Shown here piece after piece: positions 19,591 through 32,466 of a DNA stretch of 64,000 nucleotides. Position numbers and translations under genes: made by a program. Origin of the DNA: Thalassia testudinum (lineage: Eukaryota; Streptophyta; Magnoliopsida; Alismatales; Hydrocharitaceae); assembly GCA_037157565.1 (NCBI GenBank), contig JAZHRO010000022.1, forward strand, positions 101,056,001-101,120,000. Reading direction: 5' to 3'. Position 1 is the first letter of the stretch. Every line of letters starts with the position of its first letter. A model generated the notes under the pieces. That model was not told the DNA's origin, searched no databases, and saw only the letters and a program-made list of their open reading frames with translations.

Positions 19591-20848
19591 CCTAACTCAC
19601 ACTTCAATCAGAATTCCCCAAGCAAGACACAATTCAAAAAGGACCTTTTAGGTCTTTCCCAATTTAGGCTTTTGATTTTAAGTCAGATTGCAGGTGACAA
19701 TACAATTTGTTCAATCAATTTACGCGCCTATTGTCGACCTACGGCTCGCCTAAAAAGACCTAGTTGGAGCTTAGGTGTTCTTCCCTAAATCTCAAATGGT
19801 CAAGTAAATCCAAAGACGGAAGATCGAGGGATGCAAGTAGGCCTAAGCCTTCCTTTGAAGCTGTGCTTTCGCGGTGCTCCTCAACTACCCCCAAAAATCC
19901 GTGACAGGGTATCCCCCTCTTTGGATTTACAAAACCTTTGATCTCAAGTTCCGAACACTTCAGAATCCAACGAAAGGAGGGCTCTTGTCCTAGTATTTCC
20001 AAACCTAAGGAGTGTCTAGAAGCGTGTCGTGGTGCAAGTGAAATAAGTGTGCATACACCGTAAAAGATTTTAAACTTTGAATCGCACGCCAAGTTTGAAA
20101 ATGAAATCCTTGGTTTTTAAAATTTCCTTCCTTTAATTAGTCCTTTTTCTAAAAAAAAATGTGACCACTTGTTAGATTTATTCAGTACAGATTAGGTGGT
20201 CTTTGCATTAAATCCCAAATGCAATGCGTGATCAAAAATAGGATGCAAAGTAAGAGAATGCGTACCTTGCCTCCAGCGATCTTCGATGCAAAAATGCACG
20301 CAATGCAGAAAAGCAAATCTAGAGGCTGCTCATACAGACCTAAATGGTTCGTCCTAGGGCGTGCAGCTTCTAGCAGGCAGCTCGTTTTTTTTTCTTTTTC
20401 TATTTTTTTTTTTAGAACTACTTATGCACAAGCAAATAAAAGAAATAATAATAAAAAAAAAAATAAACCTAAATCTAAAGAAAAGGGAACAGGCTCCCAA
20501 AAATTACCCAACACGGGTCCAAAATAAAATCAGGGAACAAACCCTCAAAATATGCCCCAGAACAAGGGTTTCAAACTAACTGTAATGAAAAAATTAAGTC
20601 TTCAGTCTTAATTCTATTCTAATTAAATTAGCGATTAAATACAGTGGTGTCCGTCGCGTCCTCGTCCTTCTCCTCCTTTCAAAATTGCTTGTCCACTTCT
20701 CGTCTGGCAACGTCAAGGGTCGCCTCTCACAGTGGCTGATTCTTGCACAAAATTTCTCGCACAGAAAAGAAAATAATAGATGGTCAAATCTCTGTGCAAT
20801 TGACAAATAATGAAGATAAAATTAGGCGAAATTATTGCGTCTGTTGCC
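19591..20848 (-). other. 5' leader of T, first unit
   Basis: About 1.26 kb between the primer site and the ATG. There is no convincing frame; it has A/T runs near 20385-20470. The second copy is at 25884-27141. Confidence 0.65.
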
Positions 20849-20866
20849 TCCCCGGCAACGGCGCCA
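20849..20866 (-). other. Primer-binding site of T, first unit (tRNA-Asp)
   Basis: Minus strand TGGCGCCGTTGCCGGGGA, an 18-base complement of the plant tRNA-Asp 3' end, 2 bases from the LTR edge. Confidence 0.85.
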
Positions 20867-20868
20867 TT

Positions 20869-22775
20869 TGATCGTGTCGATCTTTCGCTTTTAAGTCGTT
20901 TGTAGTTTAATGTGGTGGAAAAATCGACTAATCAATTTTTAATAAGAAATAACCACTCGCAGAGGAGCGGGTCGTTTCCACAGGGAGGCAATAACGTATT
21001 AAAATTCGCGCCACTTAAAAATGTTTGTTCGGAGTCAATTTGGACAAGAACCAAGCCAAGATTGCCTTTAGATTAAGGTTTAAGCAAGAAATAATGCTGA
21101 AATGGCAATTATGATAAACTACAGGATATTTTCCGCAATGCAGACGGAATAGAATATGAATAAAATCTGGCAATGGCAGAAAATGTAAATTTTAATCAAT
21201 GCTTTACTGTAGCAAAACAGGGGAATTCTTCCCCGTTGTCTTGCGCGACGAGGAGCCGATGGCTGGGCGCGGGAAGCTCGGCGGAGGTCCCTTGGATCAA
21301 GGGCTTCGAATCGGTGGTGACGGCGAGTCGCGCGGCGGCCGGAGGTGGCCGGACGAGCTCCGGCGGAGGTGCTGCAGGCGGTTGTGCGTGGGCGCGCGGA
21401 AGGTCTGCGGAAGGCGCTGGCGCGCGGAGGCGTGGCTGCGGTGGTCTGCAGGCGGGCGCTGGCGCGCGGAGGCGTGGCTGCGGTGGTAGCTGCAGAGGTC
21501 GGTTGCTGGCGGTTCTGCAGGTGGCTGTGCGTGGGCGCGCGGAAGGTCTGCGGAGGGCGCTGGCGCGCGGTGGTCTGCAGGCGGGCGCTGGCGCGCGGAG
21601 GCGTGGCTGCGGTGGTAGCTGCAGAGGTCGGTTGCTGGCGGTTCTGCAGGTGGCTGTGCGTGGGCGCGCGGAAGGTCTGCGGAGGGTGCTGGCGCGCGGT
21701 GGTCTGCAGGCGGGCGCTGGCGTGTGCGGTGGAAGCTGCAGAGGGGGCGCTTGCGCGGTGGAAGCTGCAGGCGGGGCGCTTGCGCGGTGGAAGCTGCAGG
21801 CGGCTGTTGGAGGATGCTGCAGGCTGGTCTGCAGGCGTTGGAGGAGAGCGCGGGCTGATCTGCAGGCGTGCGCAGGTCAGCAGCCAGTGAGCGGTGGAGG
21901 GCGCAGAGGTTGGTTGCTGGCGGTTCTGCAGACACAGTGGTGAACGGCGTGGACTGCAGGCGGTTGTGCGTGTTTGAGCTGAAGGTTGACGGACGTGGGT
22001 GCGCTGAAGGTTCTGCAGGTGCGGGAAGGGGTCTGCAGGCGACTTCAGGCGTGTGCGGTGAAGTGAGCGGGTAACTTCAGACGTCTGGGAAATTTCCCAG
22101 ACGTCTTAAGTTACTGAGAGGGTGGCTGATCAGTAGGTTGGTGACGGTGGTCGGCGACGACGGCGAGGGAGTTGCACGCTAAGGTGCTCACGGTAATGCG
22201 GGCGAGCTCCGGATGGCGGTGTGGCCTGTCACACCACACGCCCACGGTGGTGGAGGCTCGCCGCCACGGTAGAGGCCGGCAGTGTGGAGTGGAAGAGAGA
22301 GGATCTCTCTGCACAGTGGTGGGTCGGTGGCGGAGGCCTCCCGAGCTCGGCTGCCTCCGTGCTCCTTTTGTAGTGTCTTGAACAATTTTGAAATCAACCG
22401 CCGACCAGATCCACCGTATCCGCTCCCCCTTGAATGGCTTTCACTGCATCACGCGGGCGTTGGAGCGGCAGCCAGCCGTTCTGAAAGAAGACGAATAAAG
22501 AAAATATTATTAAAATATTAGGGTTATTTATGTATAGACCCTCAACTTCTATGTTAATAAAAACAATATACATAATTGGTTATCTAATTAGATGAATGAT
22601 ATTCTAAGCTAATTCTAAATGCACTTAAGATATGAATGCAATGTATGGATTATGTAATTAGATTAAAACTATGAATTAATCTATTTACATCCTAATTTAT
22701 ACTAAATAAATGTTAGAATTAACCTAATGTGTAGGCACTTAAATACTTAAATAGCCCACAACTATGGGCTAATCA
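20869..22775 (-). repeat. T LTR, middle copy (shared)
   Basis: Same length and ends as the others. It shares the right-copy state at 21146, 21687, 21824, 21857, 21911 and 22256, and the left-copy state at 21234 and near 22666. That pattern fits a recombinant LTR made by unequal exchange, or later private changes in the right copy. Confidence 0.9.
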
Positions 22776-23924
22776 AATACCCCCATGCCTAGTTTTTGCT
22801 AGTCCCTAGCAAAATTAAGCGAAACCTAGCACTCTAAGTAGACTAGTCAACTCACTTAGTCTTCCTTCAGAAGCATATTAAGTTCAGGTTCTAAACCCAA
22901 GGTTCATAAGTAGTTGCTAAGTTACAGACTAGGTCGGCTAAAGACGAGTTGCCAGCACAAGTTTCCCTGATTTCTGACTCTACCTTAAAGTTTATTGATC
23001 CCTGAGATTAAAGCATCCGTGCTTGTGCATTGGTCTGAGTTATTTGAGTTAAAGGAATTTTTTTTTTTTTTTTTAATATATATACTTTTTTTTTGTTTGA
23101 TTCTTCTAAGTCTAACCTCAGATCAGCTATCAACACAGTCTGTGTCGGATTCATTGTCCCCATTACCATACCTCGAAGGGTGCCTGGCTTTCGATGCTTC
23201 GAGATAGCACCGCCCATAACGACCCCAAGAACTCCTGGCAATCGACACTTCGAGATAGTATCGCCCATGGATTTCTTAAGCGAATTCAGGCCTATGGCAA
23301 TCGGCACTTCGAGATAGGGCCGCCCATGGTACCTGAACCGCGCAATGCGCTTACATGCCCCCAGTAGGATGGATATCCTAAGAGACAAGCGCCGAGGAGG
23401 TAATATGTTACCATCGCATCCTCAAGGTGAGTATATACTCGACCTCTCCTGCGGCGGGAACTCTTCCAATCAAAATATGTTTTCAAGCCTTTCTTAAGTC
23501 AAAACTAAGAGAACCAAATCTCTTTTCAGAAATTAAGTTAATTACCAGACCAAGTGTGAACAATTTGGATGCTTGGGTTACAAGGACCTGTAAACCAAAA
23601 GGTAGAATAAGACTCCAGGTACTACCCCACCTTTTAACTCAAACCCTAGCTTCCCTTCCTCAACCTCTTGAAGAATGGTCCGCAACTTAACTCCTACTTA
23701 AGTTTTTAAGTCCACAAAGGACCCTAAAGGTCTAAATCTAGTAGCTTATTTAGCTTCTAAAGTTTGACCCTAGAATTAATTTAGTCTACGCTAGAGTTCT
23801 GATTTGCTTAAGAATGCAGGACTTAGCCAGTTAAGCTCAAAACTTTTTTTTTTTTTTTTTATATGTACAAATGTATGCAATTATGCTATGTATATCCCCA
23901 AGTACACCCCCCCATGCCTAAAAT
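22776..23924 (-). other. Polypurine tract and 3' non-coding region of T, second unit
   Basis: Copy of 16483-17631. It has the polypurine tract at 22776-22805, the conserved 3' block about 23173-23483 (hairpin 23365-23380) and the internal polypurine-like block at 23906-23939. Confidence 0.75.
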
Positions 23925-25883
23925 CTACAATGTCCTCATTGCATAGAAGGATATTACCTGGGTCAAAGCTGGGCTGAATAGCCGAAGAACCTGCAAATCA
24001 GGTTCAAGAATTGCAGAAATAGGCCCTAAAAATGAGGAAAGCAAAGTTGGCCTAGAAAATAGGTAACCTAGGATGTTGGCGAGCTGATGATGAATCCCGA
24101 TAGCAAATGCTCGCCCAACTAAAATGGGAATGAAATCTTCCCAGGTCACCAGAAGAGGTTCTAAAGGATAAACAGTTAAAATAACCTCCAAAGGGGTAGG
24201 GGTAGGATGACAAGGATCCTCCAAAAAGAATGGGGAAGGAATGGTATAGAGATAAACCCCCAGGGTAATGGACTGACTAAAGAAATCATCAATCCATACC
24301 CGATACTCCATTACAGAAAATATTGGTCTGTTAAGCCCCCTAGTCAGAACAAAACTGAGCAATTCTCTAAGGCAAGGATCGTCTAGGGTGTCCAAGTTAC
24401 GAGGTTGTGGGATGGCCATAAGATCTAGATTGGGTTTAATCAGCTTGGTGTCCATCCCAAACACTCTTTCTAAATCCTCAATTTCATCCCTAGCATTCCT
24501 TGCACCATCACGTGGATCTTCCTGCTCTTCATCAGGAGTCACAATTTCGCTTTCAGTTATAAGAGAATCAGAGGGTGACTTCGAAGTGAATGAAGGCAGG
24601 TTGGAAGCAACAGATCTAGGGATTATCCTATTAATGTCATCCCCGGGTTTTTGTTCTTTACTCACATCTTCCCCGGAGTCTATATGTGAATCCACATAAA
24701 TCTTAGAAATTGCTTCCAAATTTTCCATCATTTTATCATGAGGAGAAATATCATCAATGGGTGTGCCAAGGAAACCTAATTTGGTCAAATTTGTGACATC
24801 CTCAGGGGCTAACTCTTCAAATAAGACATAATCACCCTTAGTGTCACTCCAAATCTTGAATGTAGGTTCCTCATATAATTCGTCTTCCTCCTCATCACAC
24901 AATTCAGCATGTACCCGAGGTCTCGAATCATTTAATATCTCAGCAGATCCCCTAGGGTGCTCTATCTGAGGTAAATTATTTACATTGGTTACATCAGACT
25001 CCTCAGATAGGTCAATTTCTTTAGGGTTAGGTTCCCTAAGGGTGGGTTTGAGTTCCATATCATGATCAGAAGGGAGGGTAGGATTAACAACTTGACTTTG
25101 ACCCACTTCATCAAATGTCACGAAAATACTATCATCTGGGTCGAGGTCTTCCAATGGCACCATCATTCCCTTCTTTTGACTCTAATATAATTCAGGTGGA
25201 TACTCAACCTTATCATCATCTTCCTCGGGTTGCCACCTTTCTTCATCCAATGCATAGCTACTTTCATGTGTATTTTCCTCCCACCTAAAGTGTAGATCTC
25301 TCAAGGAAGTGTCATCTAATGGGGAGGTTTCAAAATCGATCCTCGAAAAGTAGCTATTCTCCCCAGAATTTCCCTTCAACTTAAAGTGTAGCTTTCCCAC
25401 GGGAGATGCATCTATTGTAGAGGGGTGTACGTCATTGTCAATGGGGCAGATTGGGTGGCTAATTTCATCTCTTTCTTGTTGGCCTGCTCTCAAAGATTCT
25501 CCTAACAATTCACTCATTTCATTTTGCATTTTCTGTATTTCCATCTTCAAAGAGGAGAGGTCATTTTTATCATAAGAGAAGTCAGGCTCAGGCTTATAGT
25601 ACCCAGGAGTGTTTGTCCAACCATTATAAGTTTTCAGGGAGGGTGGGTTGGGTATTTCTTTGGTATGTGGGATATTGGGCAAAGCAAATCCCGCTCCTGA
25701 GTTCTGCTCACTAATTTGGGGCTTAACTAGGCCAATACTCCTATAATAGGAGTAAAACGGATCCCAATGATTGTCATTATGTCCATCAAGGAATGGACCA
25801 TCTCGGCGTCTGGGATCGAAGGATGCAGAGTGAGGGTGAGGGTGTGGGCAAGATGTGAAAGGATGAAAATCAATGTGGTCCAT
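23925..25883 (-). pseudogene. Second copy of the T reading frame, broken by one TAG
   Basis: Collinear with the 652-codon frame at 17632-19590. Trp 234 (TGG) has become TAG through one change at 25183, splitting the frame into an N-terminal 233-codon part (25182-25883) and a downstream open part. A second visible change, at 24373, turns Tyr 504 into Cys. Everything else I compared is identical, so the duplication is recent relative to other elements here. Confidence 0.85.
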
Positions 25884-27141
25884 CCTAACTCACACTTCAA
25901 TCAGAATTCCCCAAGCAAGACACAATTCAAAAAGGACCTTTTAGGTCTTTCCCAATTTAGGCTTTTGATTTTAAGTCAGATTGCAGGTGACAATACAATT
26001 TGTTCAATCAATTTACGCGCCTATTGTCGACCTACGGCTCGCCTAAAAAGACCTAGTTGGAGCTTAGGTGTTCTTCCCTAAATCTCAAATGGTCAAGTAA
26101 ATCCAAAGACGGAAGATCGAGGGATGCAAGTAGGCCTAAGCCTTCCTTTGAAGCTGTGCTTTCGCGGTGCTCCTCAACTACCCCCAAAAATCCGTGACAG
26201 GGTATCCCCCTCTTTGGATTTACAAAACCTTTGATCTCAAGTTCCGAACACTTCAGAATCCAACGAAAGGAGGGCTCTTGTCCTAGTATTTCCAAACCTA
26301 AGGAGTGTCTAGAAGCGTGTCGTGGTGCAAGTGAAATAAGTGTGCATACACCGTAAAAGATTTTAAACTTTGAATCGCACGCCAAGTTTGAAAATGAAAT
26401 CCTTGGTTTTTAAAATTTCCTTCCTTTAATTAGTCCTTTTTCTAAAAAAAAATGTGACCACTTGTTAGATTTATTCAGTACAGATTAGGTGGTCTTTGCA
26501 TTAAATCCCAAATGCAATGCGTGATCAAAAATAGGATGCAAAGTAAGAGAATGCGTACCTTGCCTCCAGCGATCTTCGATGCAAAAATGCACGCAATGCA
26601 GAAAAGCAAATCTAGAGGCTGCTCATACAGACCTAAATGGTTCGTCCTAGGGCGTGCAGCTTCTAGCAGGCAGCTCGTTTTTTTTTCTTTTTCTATTTTT
26701 TTTTTTAGAACTACTTATGCACAAGCAAATAAAAGAAATAATAATAAAAAAAAAAATAAACCTAAATCTAAAGAAAAGGGAACAGGCTCCCAAAAATTAC
26801 CCAACACGGGTCCAAAATAAAATCAGGGAACAAACCCTCAAAATATGCCCCAGAACAAGGGTTTCAAACTAACTGTAATGAAAAAATTAAGTCTTCAGTC
26901 TTAATTCTATTCTAATTAAATTAGCGATTAAATACAGTGGTGTCCGTCGCGTCCTCGTCCTTCTCCTCCTTTCAAAATTGCTTGTCCACTTCTCGTCTGG
27001 CAACGTCAAGGGTCGCCTCTCACAGTGGCTGATTCTTGCACAAAATTTCTCGCACAGAAAAGAAAATAATAGATGGTCAAATCTCTGTGCAATTGACAAA
27101 TAATGAAGATAAAATTAGGCGAAATTATTGCGTCTGTTGCC
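25884..27141 (-). other. 5' leader of T, second unit
   Basis: Copy of 19591-20848; no gene seen. Confidence 0.65.
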
Positions 27142-27159
27142 TCCCCGGCAACGGCGCCA
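27142..27159 (-). other. Primer-binding site of T, second unit (tRNA-Asp)
   Basis: Identical to the site at 20849-20866, next to the right-hand LTR, which is the true 5' LTR of the whole insertion. Confidence 0.85.
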
Positions 27160-27161
27160 TT

Positions 27162-29068
27162 TGATCGTGTCGATCTTTCGCTTTTAAGTCGTTTGTAGTT
27201 TAATGTGGTGGAAAAATCGACTAATCAATTTTTAATAAGAAATAACCACTCGCAGAGGAGCGGGTCGTTTCCACAGGGAGGCAATAACGTATTAAAATTC
27301 GCGCCACTTAAAAATGTTTGTTCGGAGTCAATTTGGACAAGAACCAAGCCAAGATTGCCTTTAGATTAAGGTTTAAGCAAGAAATAATGCTGAAATGGCA
27401 ATTATGATAAACTACAGGATATTTTCCGCAATGCAGACGGAATAGAATATGAATAAAATCTGGCAATGGCAGAAAATGTAAATTTTAATCAATGCTTTAC
27501 TGTAGCAAAACAGGGGAATTCTTCCCAGTTGTCTTGCGCGACGAGGAGCCGATGGCTGGGCGCGGGAAGCTCGGCGGAGGTCCCTTGGATCAAGGGCTTC
27601 GAATCGGTGGTGACGGCGAGTCGCGCGGCGGCCGGAGGTGGCCGGACGAGCTCCGGCGGAGGTGCTGCAGGCGGTTGTGCGTGGGCGCGCGGAAGGTCTG
27701 CGGAAGGCGCTGGCGCGCGGAGGCGTGGCTGCGGTGGTCTGCAGGCGGGCGCTGGCGCGCGGAGGCGTGGCTGCGGTGGTAGCTGCAGAGGTCGGTTGCT
27801 GGCGGTTCTGCAGGTGGCTGTGCGTGGGCGCGCGGAAGGTCTGCGGAGGGCGCTGGCGCGCGGTGGTCTGCAGGCGGGCGCTGGCGCGCGGAGGCGTGGC
27901 TGCGGTGGTAGCTGCAGAGGTCGGTTGCTGGCGGTTCTGCAGGTGGCTGTGCGTGGGCGCGCGGAAGGTCTGCGGAGGGTGTTGGCGCGCGGTGGTCTGC
28001 AGGCGGGTGCTGGCGTGTGCGGTGGAAGCTGCAGAGGGGGCGCTTGCGCGGTGGAAGCTGCAGGCGGGGCGCTTGCGCGGTGGAAGCTGCAGGCGGCTGT
28101 TGGAGGATGCTGCAGGCTGGTCTGCAGGCGTTGGAGGAGAGCGCGGGCTGATCTGCAGGCGTGCGCAGGTCAGCAGCCAGTGAGCGGTGGAGGGCGCAGA
28201 GGTTGGTTGCTGGCGGTTCTGCAGACACAGTGGTGAACGGCGTGGACTGCAGGCGGTTGTGCGTGTTTGAGCTGAAGGTTGACGGACGTGGGTGCGCTGA
28301 AGGTTCTGCAGGTGCGGGAAGGGGTCTGCAGGCGACTTCAGGCGTGTGCGGTGAAGTGAGCGGGTAACTTCAGACGTCTGGGAAATTTCCCAGACGTCTT
28401 AAGTTACTGAGAGGGTGGCTGATCAGTAGGTTGGTGACGGTGGTCGGCGACGACGGCGAGGGAGTTGCACGCTAAGGTGCTCACGGTAATGCGGGCGAGC
28501 TCCGGATGGCGGTGTGGCCTGTCACACCACACGCCCACGGTGGTGGAGGCTCGCCGCCACGGTAGAGGCCGGCAGTGTGGAGTGGAAGAGAGAGGATCTC
28601 TCTGCACAGTGGTGGGTCGGTGGCGGAGGCCTCCCGAGCTCGGCTGCCTCCGTGCTCCTTTTGTAGTGTCTTGAACAATTTTGAAATCAACCGCCGACCA
28701 GATCCACCGTATCCGCTCCCCCTTGAATGGCTTTCACTGCATCACGCGGGCGTTGGAGCGGCAGCCAGCCGTTCTGAAAGAAGACGAATAAAGAAAATAT
28801 TATTAAAATATTAGGGTTATTTATGTATAGACCCTCAACTTCTATGTTAATAAAAACAATATACATAATTGGTTATCTAATTAGATGAATGATATTCTAA
28901 GCTAATTCTAAATGCACTTAAGATATGAATGCAATGTATGGATTATGTAATTAGATTACAACTATGAATTAATCTATTTACATCCTAATTTATACTAAAT
29001 AAATGTTAGAATTAACCTAATGTGTAGGCACTTAAATACTTAAATAGCCCACAACTATGGGCTAATCA
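27162..29068 (-). repeat. T LTR, right copy (5' LTR in sense)
   Basis: 1907 bp. Private changes include A at 27527 and C at about 28959, plus C-to-T changes in the GC-rich repeat near 27981 and 28010. Followed directly by the GTGAG duplication. Confidence 0.9.
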
Positions 29069-29073
29069 GTGAG
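29069..29073. other. Target-site duplication of element T, right (GTGAG)
   Basis: Exact match to 14571-14575. Confidence 0.9.
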
Positions 29074-29302
29074 GACAGCTCTGCCACTAGTATTGTGGCA
29101 GAGTGATGAGAAAGAGGAGGGTGGCTCACCGGAGCTTGCTGGACCACTTGGTCGGAGGAGAAGACGAAATTGGGGAGGAACTCTGGCCAAGACAAGCTTG
29201 GGAGAAGCGGCAGAGTGTGCTGCTTCTTAAATAGGCGAGGGTAGGCCAGCAGGTGCTCGAGAGTGGGGGGAAAAATTCCATCGGAGACGTGGGCAGTCGG
29301 AG

Positions 29303-29338
29303 ACCCATACATCTCGCACGTTCGCATGAGAGGTATGG
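29303..29338 (-). other. LTR hairpin, S2 copy (degraded)
   Basis: CCCATAC...GTATGGG outer arms still pair, but the inner part has several mismatches. Confidence 0.5.
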
Positions 29339-30162
29339 GTGTCGACAGGGCATGTGAGGTGGTCCATACGGAAGAGGACAACGCAGGGGATCCTCCTCTC
29401 GTTTCTGGGGCCGACTCCCATGCCTTGTGCGGCGCCATCCTCCGTGCAAAGTCGCCAGAGGTATGGCCTGCTGCTGCAGGTGGCAGAGGGACCAGTTCAC
29501 AGAAAACGACGGGAAAGTTGAGTGGGTAAGTGTAAGGGTTCAAAAAGTTAAGGGTTAGAAAGTAATTATTGAGGACCAGTTTGTAAAGTGGGTCGAGGCA
29601 ACCTTTCCTTAGGTCCAAATTTTGGTATAACCCTAATTTGGACCTAAGGAATCCAATGGTGAGGTTGGATTTTAGGTTTGACCATGTTTGACTAGACATT
29701 TTGCACAAAAACTAAATTAGGTCAAAAATTGGGTATGGTTCTCAATCTAGGTCAAGATAGGTTCTAATGGCCAAATTGAAGGTTCTAAACCCTAGGGAAT
29801 ATTTTTTCATAAATTTTAGAGGGTTGAATTAATTTTTATCTTGCCTGAAACTTCATGAATTACAGTGGATTTGTTTTAGGGTTATAGAATGTCATTTAAT
29901 TATCAGATTTTGTCATATCCCTTTCCTAATCGAATCATCCCACTTTTTCTCTTATTAAGCCCATTTGACCTGTGACCAGACCCTTAGAAATCCCATTTAT
30001 GTACTGCATTTGTAAAATTACAGTTTTACCCCTTGTGAATTATTTTATACTCAAATTTGTAATTTCCTGATTTAGGGTTTCCCTTAAGTTTTGTAGGAGC
30101 TTTTGTACAGTTATTTAGGTTAAAAAATGTGCTAGTTAGGGTTCATGATGAGGTTCTCAACA

Positions 30163-31269
30163 GTTATGCTGAGCCTCGTCAAGTGTCTTGCTAGAGTAGT
30201 AGATGACCATGGGTTTCCCGTCAATCTTTTTCCCCAGAACTGCTCCTACAGCAAAATCAGATGCATCGTACATGATCTCAAAGGGTTGAGACCAATCAGG
30301 GGACTGTAGGATCGGGGCTTGGGTATCTTGATCACGAAGGATCTGAAAAGGTACATCCTTGGTGAGAAGAGTGGTAAGGGGGCACACGATTTTTGAGAAA
30401 TCAGGGATGAATCGATGGTAAAAATCGACGTGCCCCAGAAAAGATCGGATCTCCCTGATTGAGCTAGGCATAGGGAGTTTGGAAATCAGGTTAACCTTGG
30501 CTCGATCCACTTTGATGCCCCTCTCAGAAATCAAATGTCCCAGGACGATCCCCTCAGGCACCATAAAGTAGCTCTTTTCCCAGGAAAGAACCAGATTTAC
30601 GTCAATGCAACGCCTGAGTATATGAACCAAGTGCTGGAGGCAATAGTCAAATGATGCCCCAAAAACTGAGATGTCATCCATGAAGACTTCCAGATAATCA
30701 CCTACCATATCGGAGAATATGGCAAGCATGCACCGCTGAAAAGTCGCGGGTGCATTGCAGAGACCGAGAGGCATCCTTCGGAATGCGTATGTCCCGAAGG
30801 GGCAGGTGAACGTGGTCTTCTCTTGGTCCTCTGGATGAATCGCCACTTGGTTGTAACCGGAGTACTCGTCAAGAAAGCAGAAGAATCTATTTCCCGCTAG
30901 TTTTTCGAGAATTTGATCAATAAACGGTAGTGGGAAATGATCCTTCTTCGTGGAGGAATTGAGTCTTCGGTAATCTATGCAGACTCACCATGAGTTGGCT
31001 ATACGGGTCTGTATGACCTCTCCGGTTTCAGTCATGATGGTGGTGAGCCCTGCCTTCTTCGACACAACCTGGATTGGGCTCACCTAGCGATTGTCGGAGA
31101 TCGGGTAGATGATCCCTGCATCTAACCACTTAATGATGTCCTTTTTCACGACCTCTTGCAGATTAGGGTTCAGACGTCTCTGTATCTCAAGCGAAGGTCG
31201 TGCGCCCTCTTCGGAATAGATGTGGTGTGTGCAATAAGAGGGACTTATTCCAGTCAAATCATCGAGAGT
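30163..31269 (-). pseudogene. M1 reverse transcriptase and start of RNase H (broken)
   Basis: Minus strand, from the PR-RT linker to the S2 insertion point. Conserved RT pieces are the CTHHIYSEEGARPS segment, the KWLDAGIIYPISD segment, [23 protein letters not shown], the active site as EVFMDDISVF (the Y-x-D-D box is F-M-D-D, as in other Athila copies) and the SFLGHV connection. RNase H begins at YDASDFAVGAVLG. Breaks in the pol frame: TAG at 31084-31086 where M3 has Trp, and TGA at 30985-30987 where B has Arg (CGA). At the left edge the frame reads into the solo LTR. Confidence 0.8.
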
Positions 31270-32466
31270 CTAACCAATGGCTCTATGATGTTGCTGAAGA
31301 ACAGTAATCAGACGGGATTCCTGATCAGGGGTAAGTCTGGAGTTTATAATCACAGGAAGTGTCTGATTGGAACCCAAAAAGACATATTTCAAATGATCGG
31401 GAAGGGGCTTGAGTTCCAAAACGGGGTTATTAGTAGTAGTGGGTGGTTTAGAATGGGTGTGAGGAACAAGGGTAGGAGTTAGGGGTGTGTCTAGATCGGG
31501 TTCAGATTCCCCTAATTGCGATTTTGGATCTTCTTGTGGTTGATCGGGGATAATCATGTTGTCCTCAATTTGTGGTTCATCAACCACGGTTCTGATATCA
31601 CAAATTTGCTTTACCACACCGCAATTAATCCCTTGTTGGGCCTTAAAGATATCAATCTTGAGGGTTTGATTTATGAATTTCAACTCTATTTGGCCCTCCT
31701 CACAACTTATGTTGGCCCTTGCAGTGGCCAGAAAAGGTCTCCCTAGTATAATTGGTGTATCCCTTGGATTCTCAGGTGCGTCCATGTCTAGAACTATAAA
31801 ATCTACAGGGAAGTAGAAATCCTGCACCCTAACAATAACATCCTCAAGAACTCTTTTAGGTGACTTAATGGAGCGATCAGCTAACTGCAATGTCACCTCA
31901 GTCGGTTTCAGCTCGGATTCTTCAAGGTGGTTAAGCAGGGATGTGGGTATCAGGTTTATGGAGGCACCTAGGTCTAATAATGCTCTATCAAACTGGGTTT
32001 CACCAATCTTACATGAAATCAGGGGAGTGCCTGGGTCTTTTGCCTTGGGTGGGAGTTTACTTAGGATCACAGAGCTGGCTTGCTCTGATAGTACAATTGG
32101 ACTCCCACTCTTGGTTCGTGGCTTACACTGGGGTGTACACATGTTTTTTAAGAATCGTGCGTAAGCTGATACATGGCGGATTGCATCCATCAAGGGGATG
32201 TTTATTTGGACCTGCTCAAAGAGCTTGATCAGGTCCTCCTCAGGAGCCACGGGTTTAGTTGTCCTCTTTCCCTTGGTCAAGGCCTCGGGAAATGGAACCT
32301 TGGTTGGTTCCTCTAGAATAGGTCCAGGTTTTTGATCTGGGATAGGGACATCCTGGATAACTATCCTAGGGTTTGGGTTACTACCAGGCTTGGAGTGGTC
32401 TGGATAAGGTGGGTCTTGGGTTGCTTTACCACTATGGGTTGTTACAGAATTTAATCCTGCCTGGTT
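31270..32466 (-). pseudogene. M1 aspartic protease and PR-RT linker (broken)
   Basis: Contains the VTTHSGK motif (equivalent of TLRSGK), IPLMDAI and YARFLKN segments, the intact protease active site LLDLGAS and the ILGRPFLATARAN motif, then an acidic linker with ELKPLPDHLKYVFLG. The open part is 31270-32280. It is cut from RT by TAG at 31270-31272, where M3 and B have Trp (IGWT), and from Gag by TAG at 32467-32469. Confidence 0.8.

Larger units (their letters stand above)
14576..29068 (-). mobile_element. Element T: young non-autonomous retrotransposon with three LTRs and two internal regions
   Basis: LTR (14576-16482), internal (16483-20868), LTR (20869-22775), internal (22776-27161), LTR (27162-29068). 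The repeat period is exactly 6293 bp; all LTRs are 1907 bp, all internals 4386 bp. The whole is bounded by one GTGAG pair, so it occupies one insertion site. Each unit has a tRNA-Asp primer site next to the right-hand LTR and a polypurine tract next to the left-hand one, both minus strand. It has no gag, protease, RT or integrase. Copies differ at only about a dozen positions that I could see. The middle LTR mostly matches the right one, with some left-type positions, as expected from unequal exchange between the two LTRs of one element. Confidence 0.9.
13018..30162 (-). mobile_element. S2: M-family solo LTR, split by element T
   Basis: Two parts, 13018-14575 and 29074-30162, give about 2.65 kb once T and one GTGAG copy are removed. 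It starts TGGTGGCTCATTAGCAACCA and ends CTCAACA. It aligns throughout with the LTRs of M1 and M2: the CCGAGGTCGAACTC motif, a pyrimidine-rich stretch, the GACGTC doublet (13222 and 13242), the AGGTGGGACT hairpin and the CATACC hairpin (29303, degraded). No internal region is attached, hence a solo LTR. It sits inside M1 between RT and RNase H. Confidence 0.8.

Noticed and set aside
20849..20866. tRNA-Asp gene fragments at 20849, 27142, 35137, 42730 and 45150
   Set aside because: Only about 18 bases match, each next to an LTR: these are primer-binding sites.
14576..29068. The T duplication as a pure assembly error
   Set aside because: The two internals and three LTRs differ at specific sites in a pattern expected from recombination, and a single GTGAG pair bounds the whole. 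Long reads would still be the proof.
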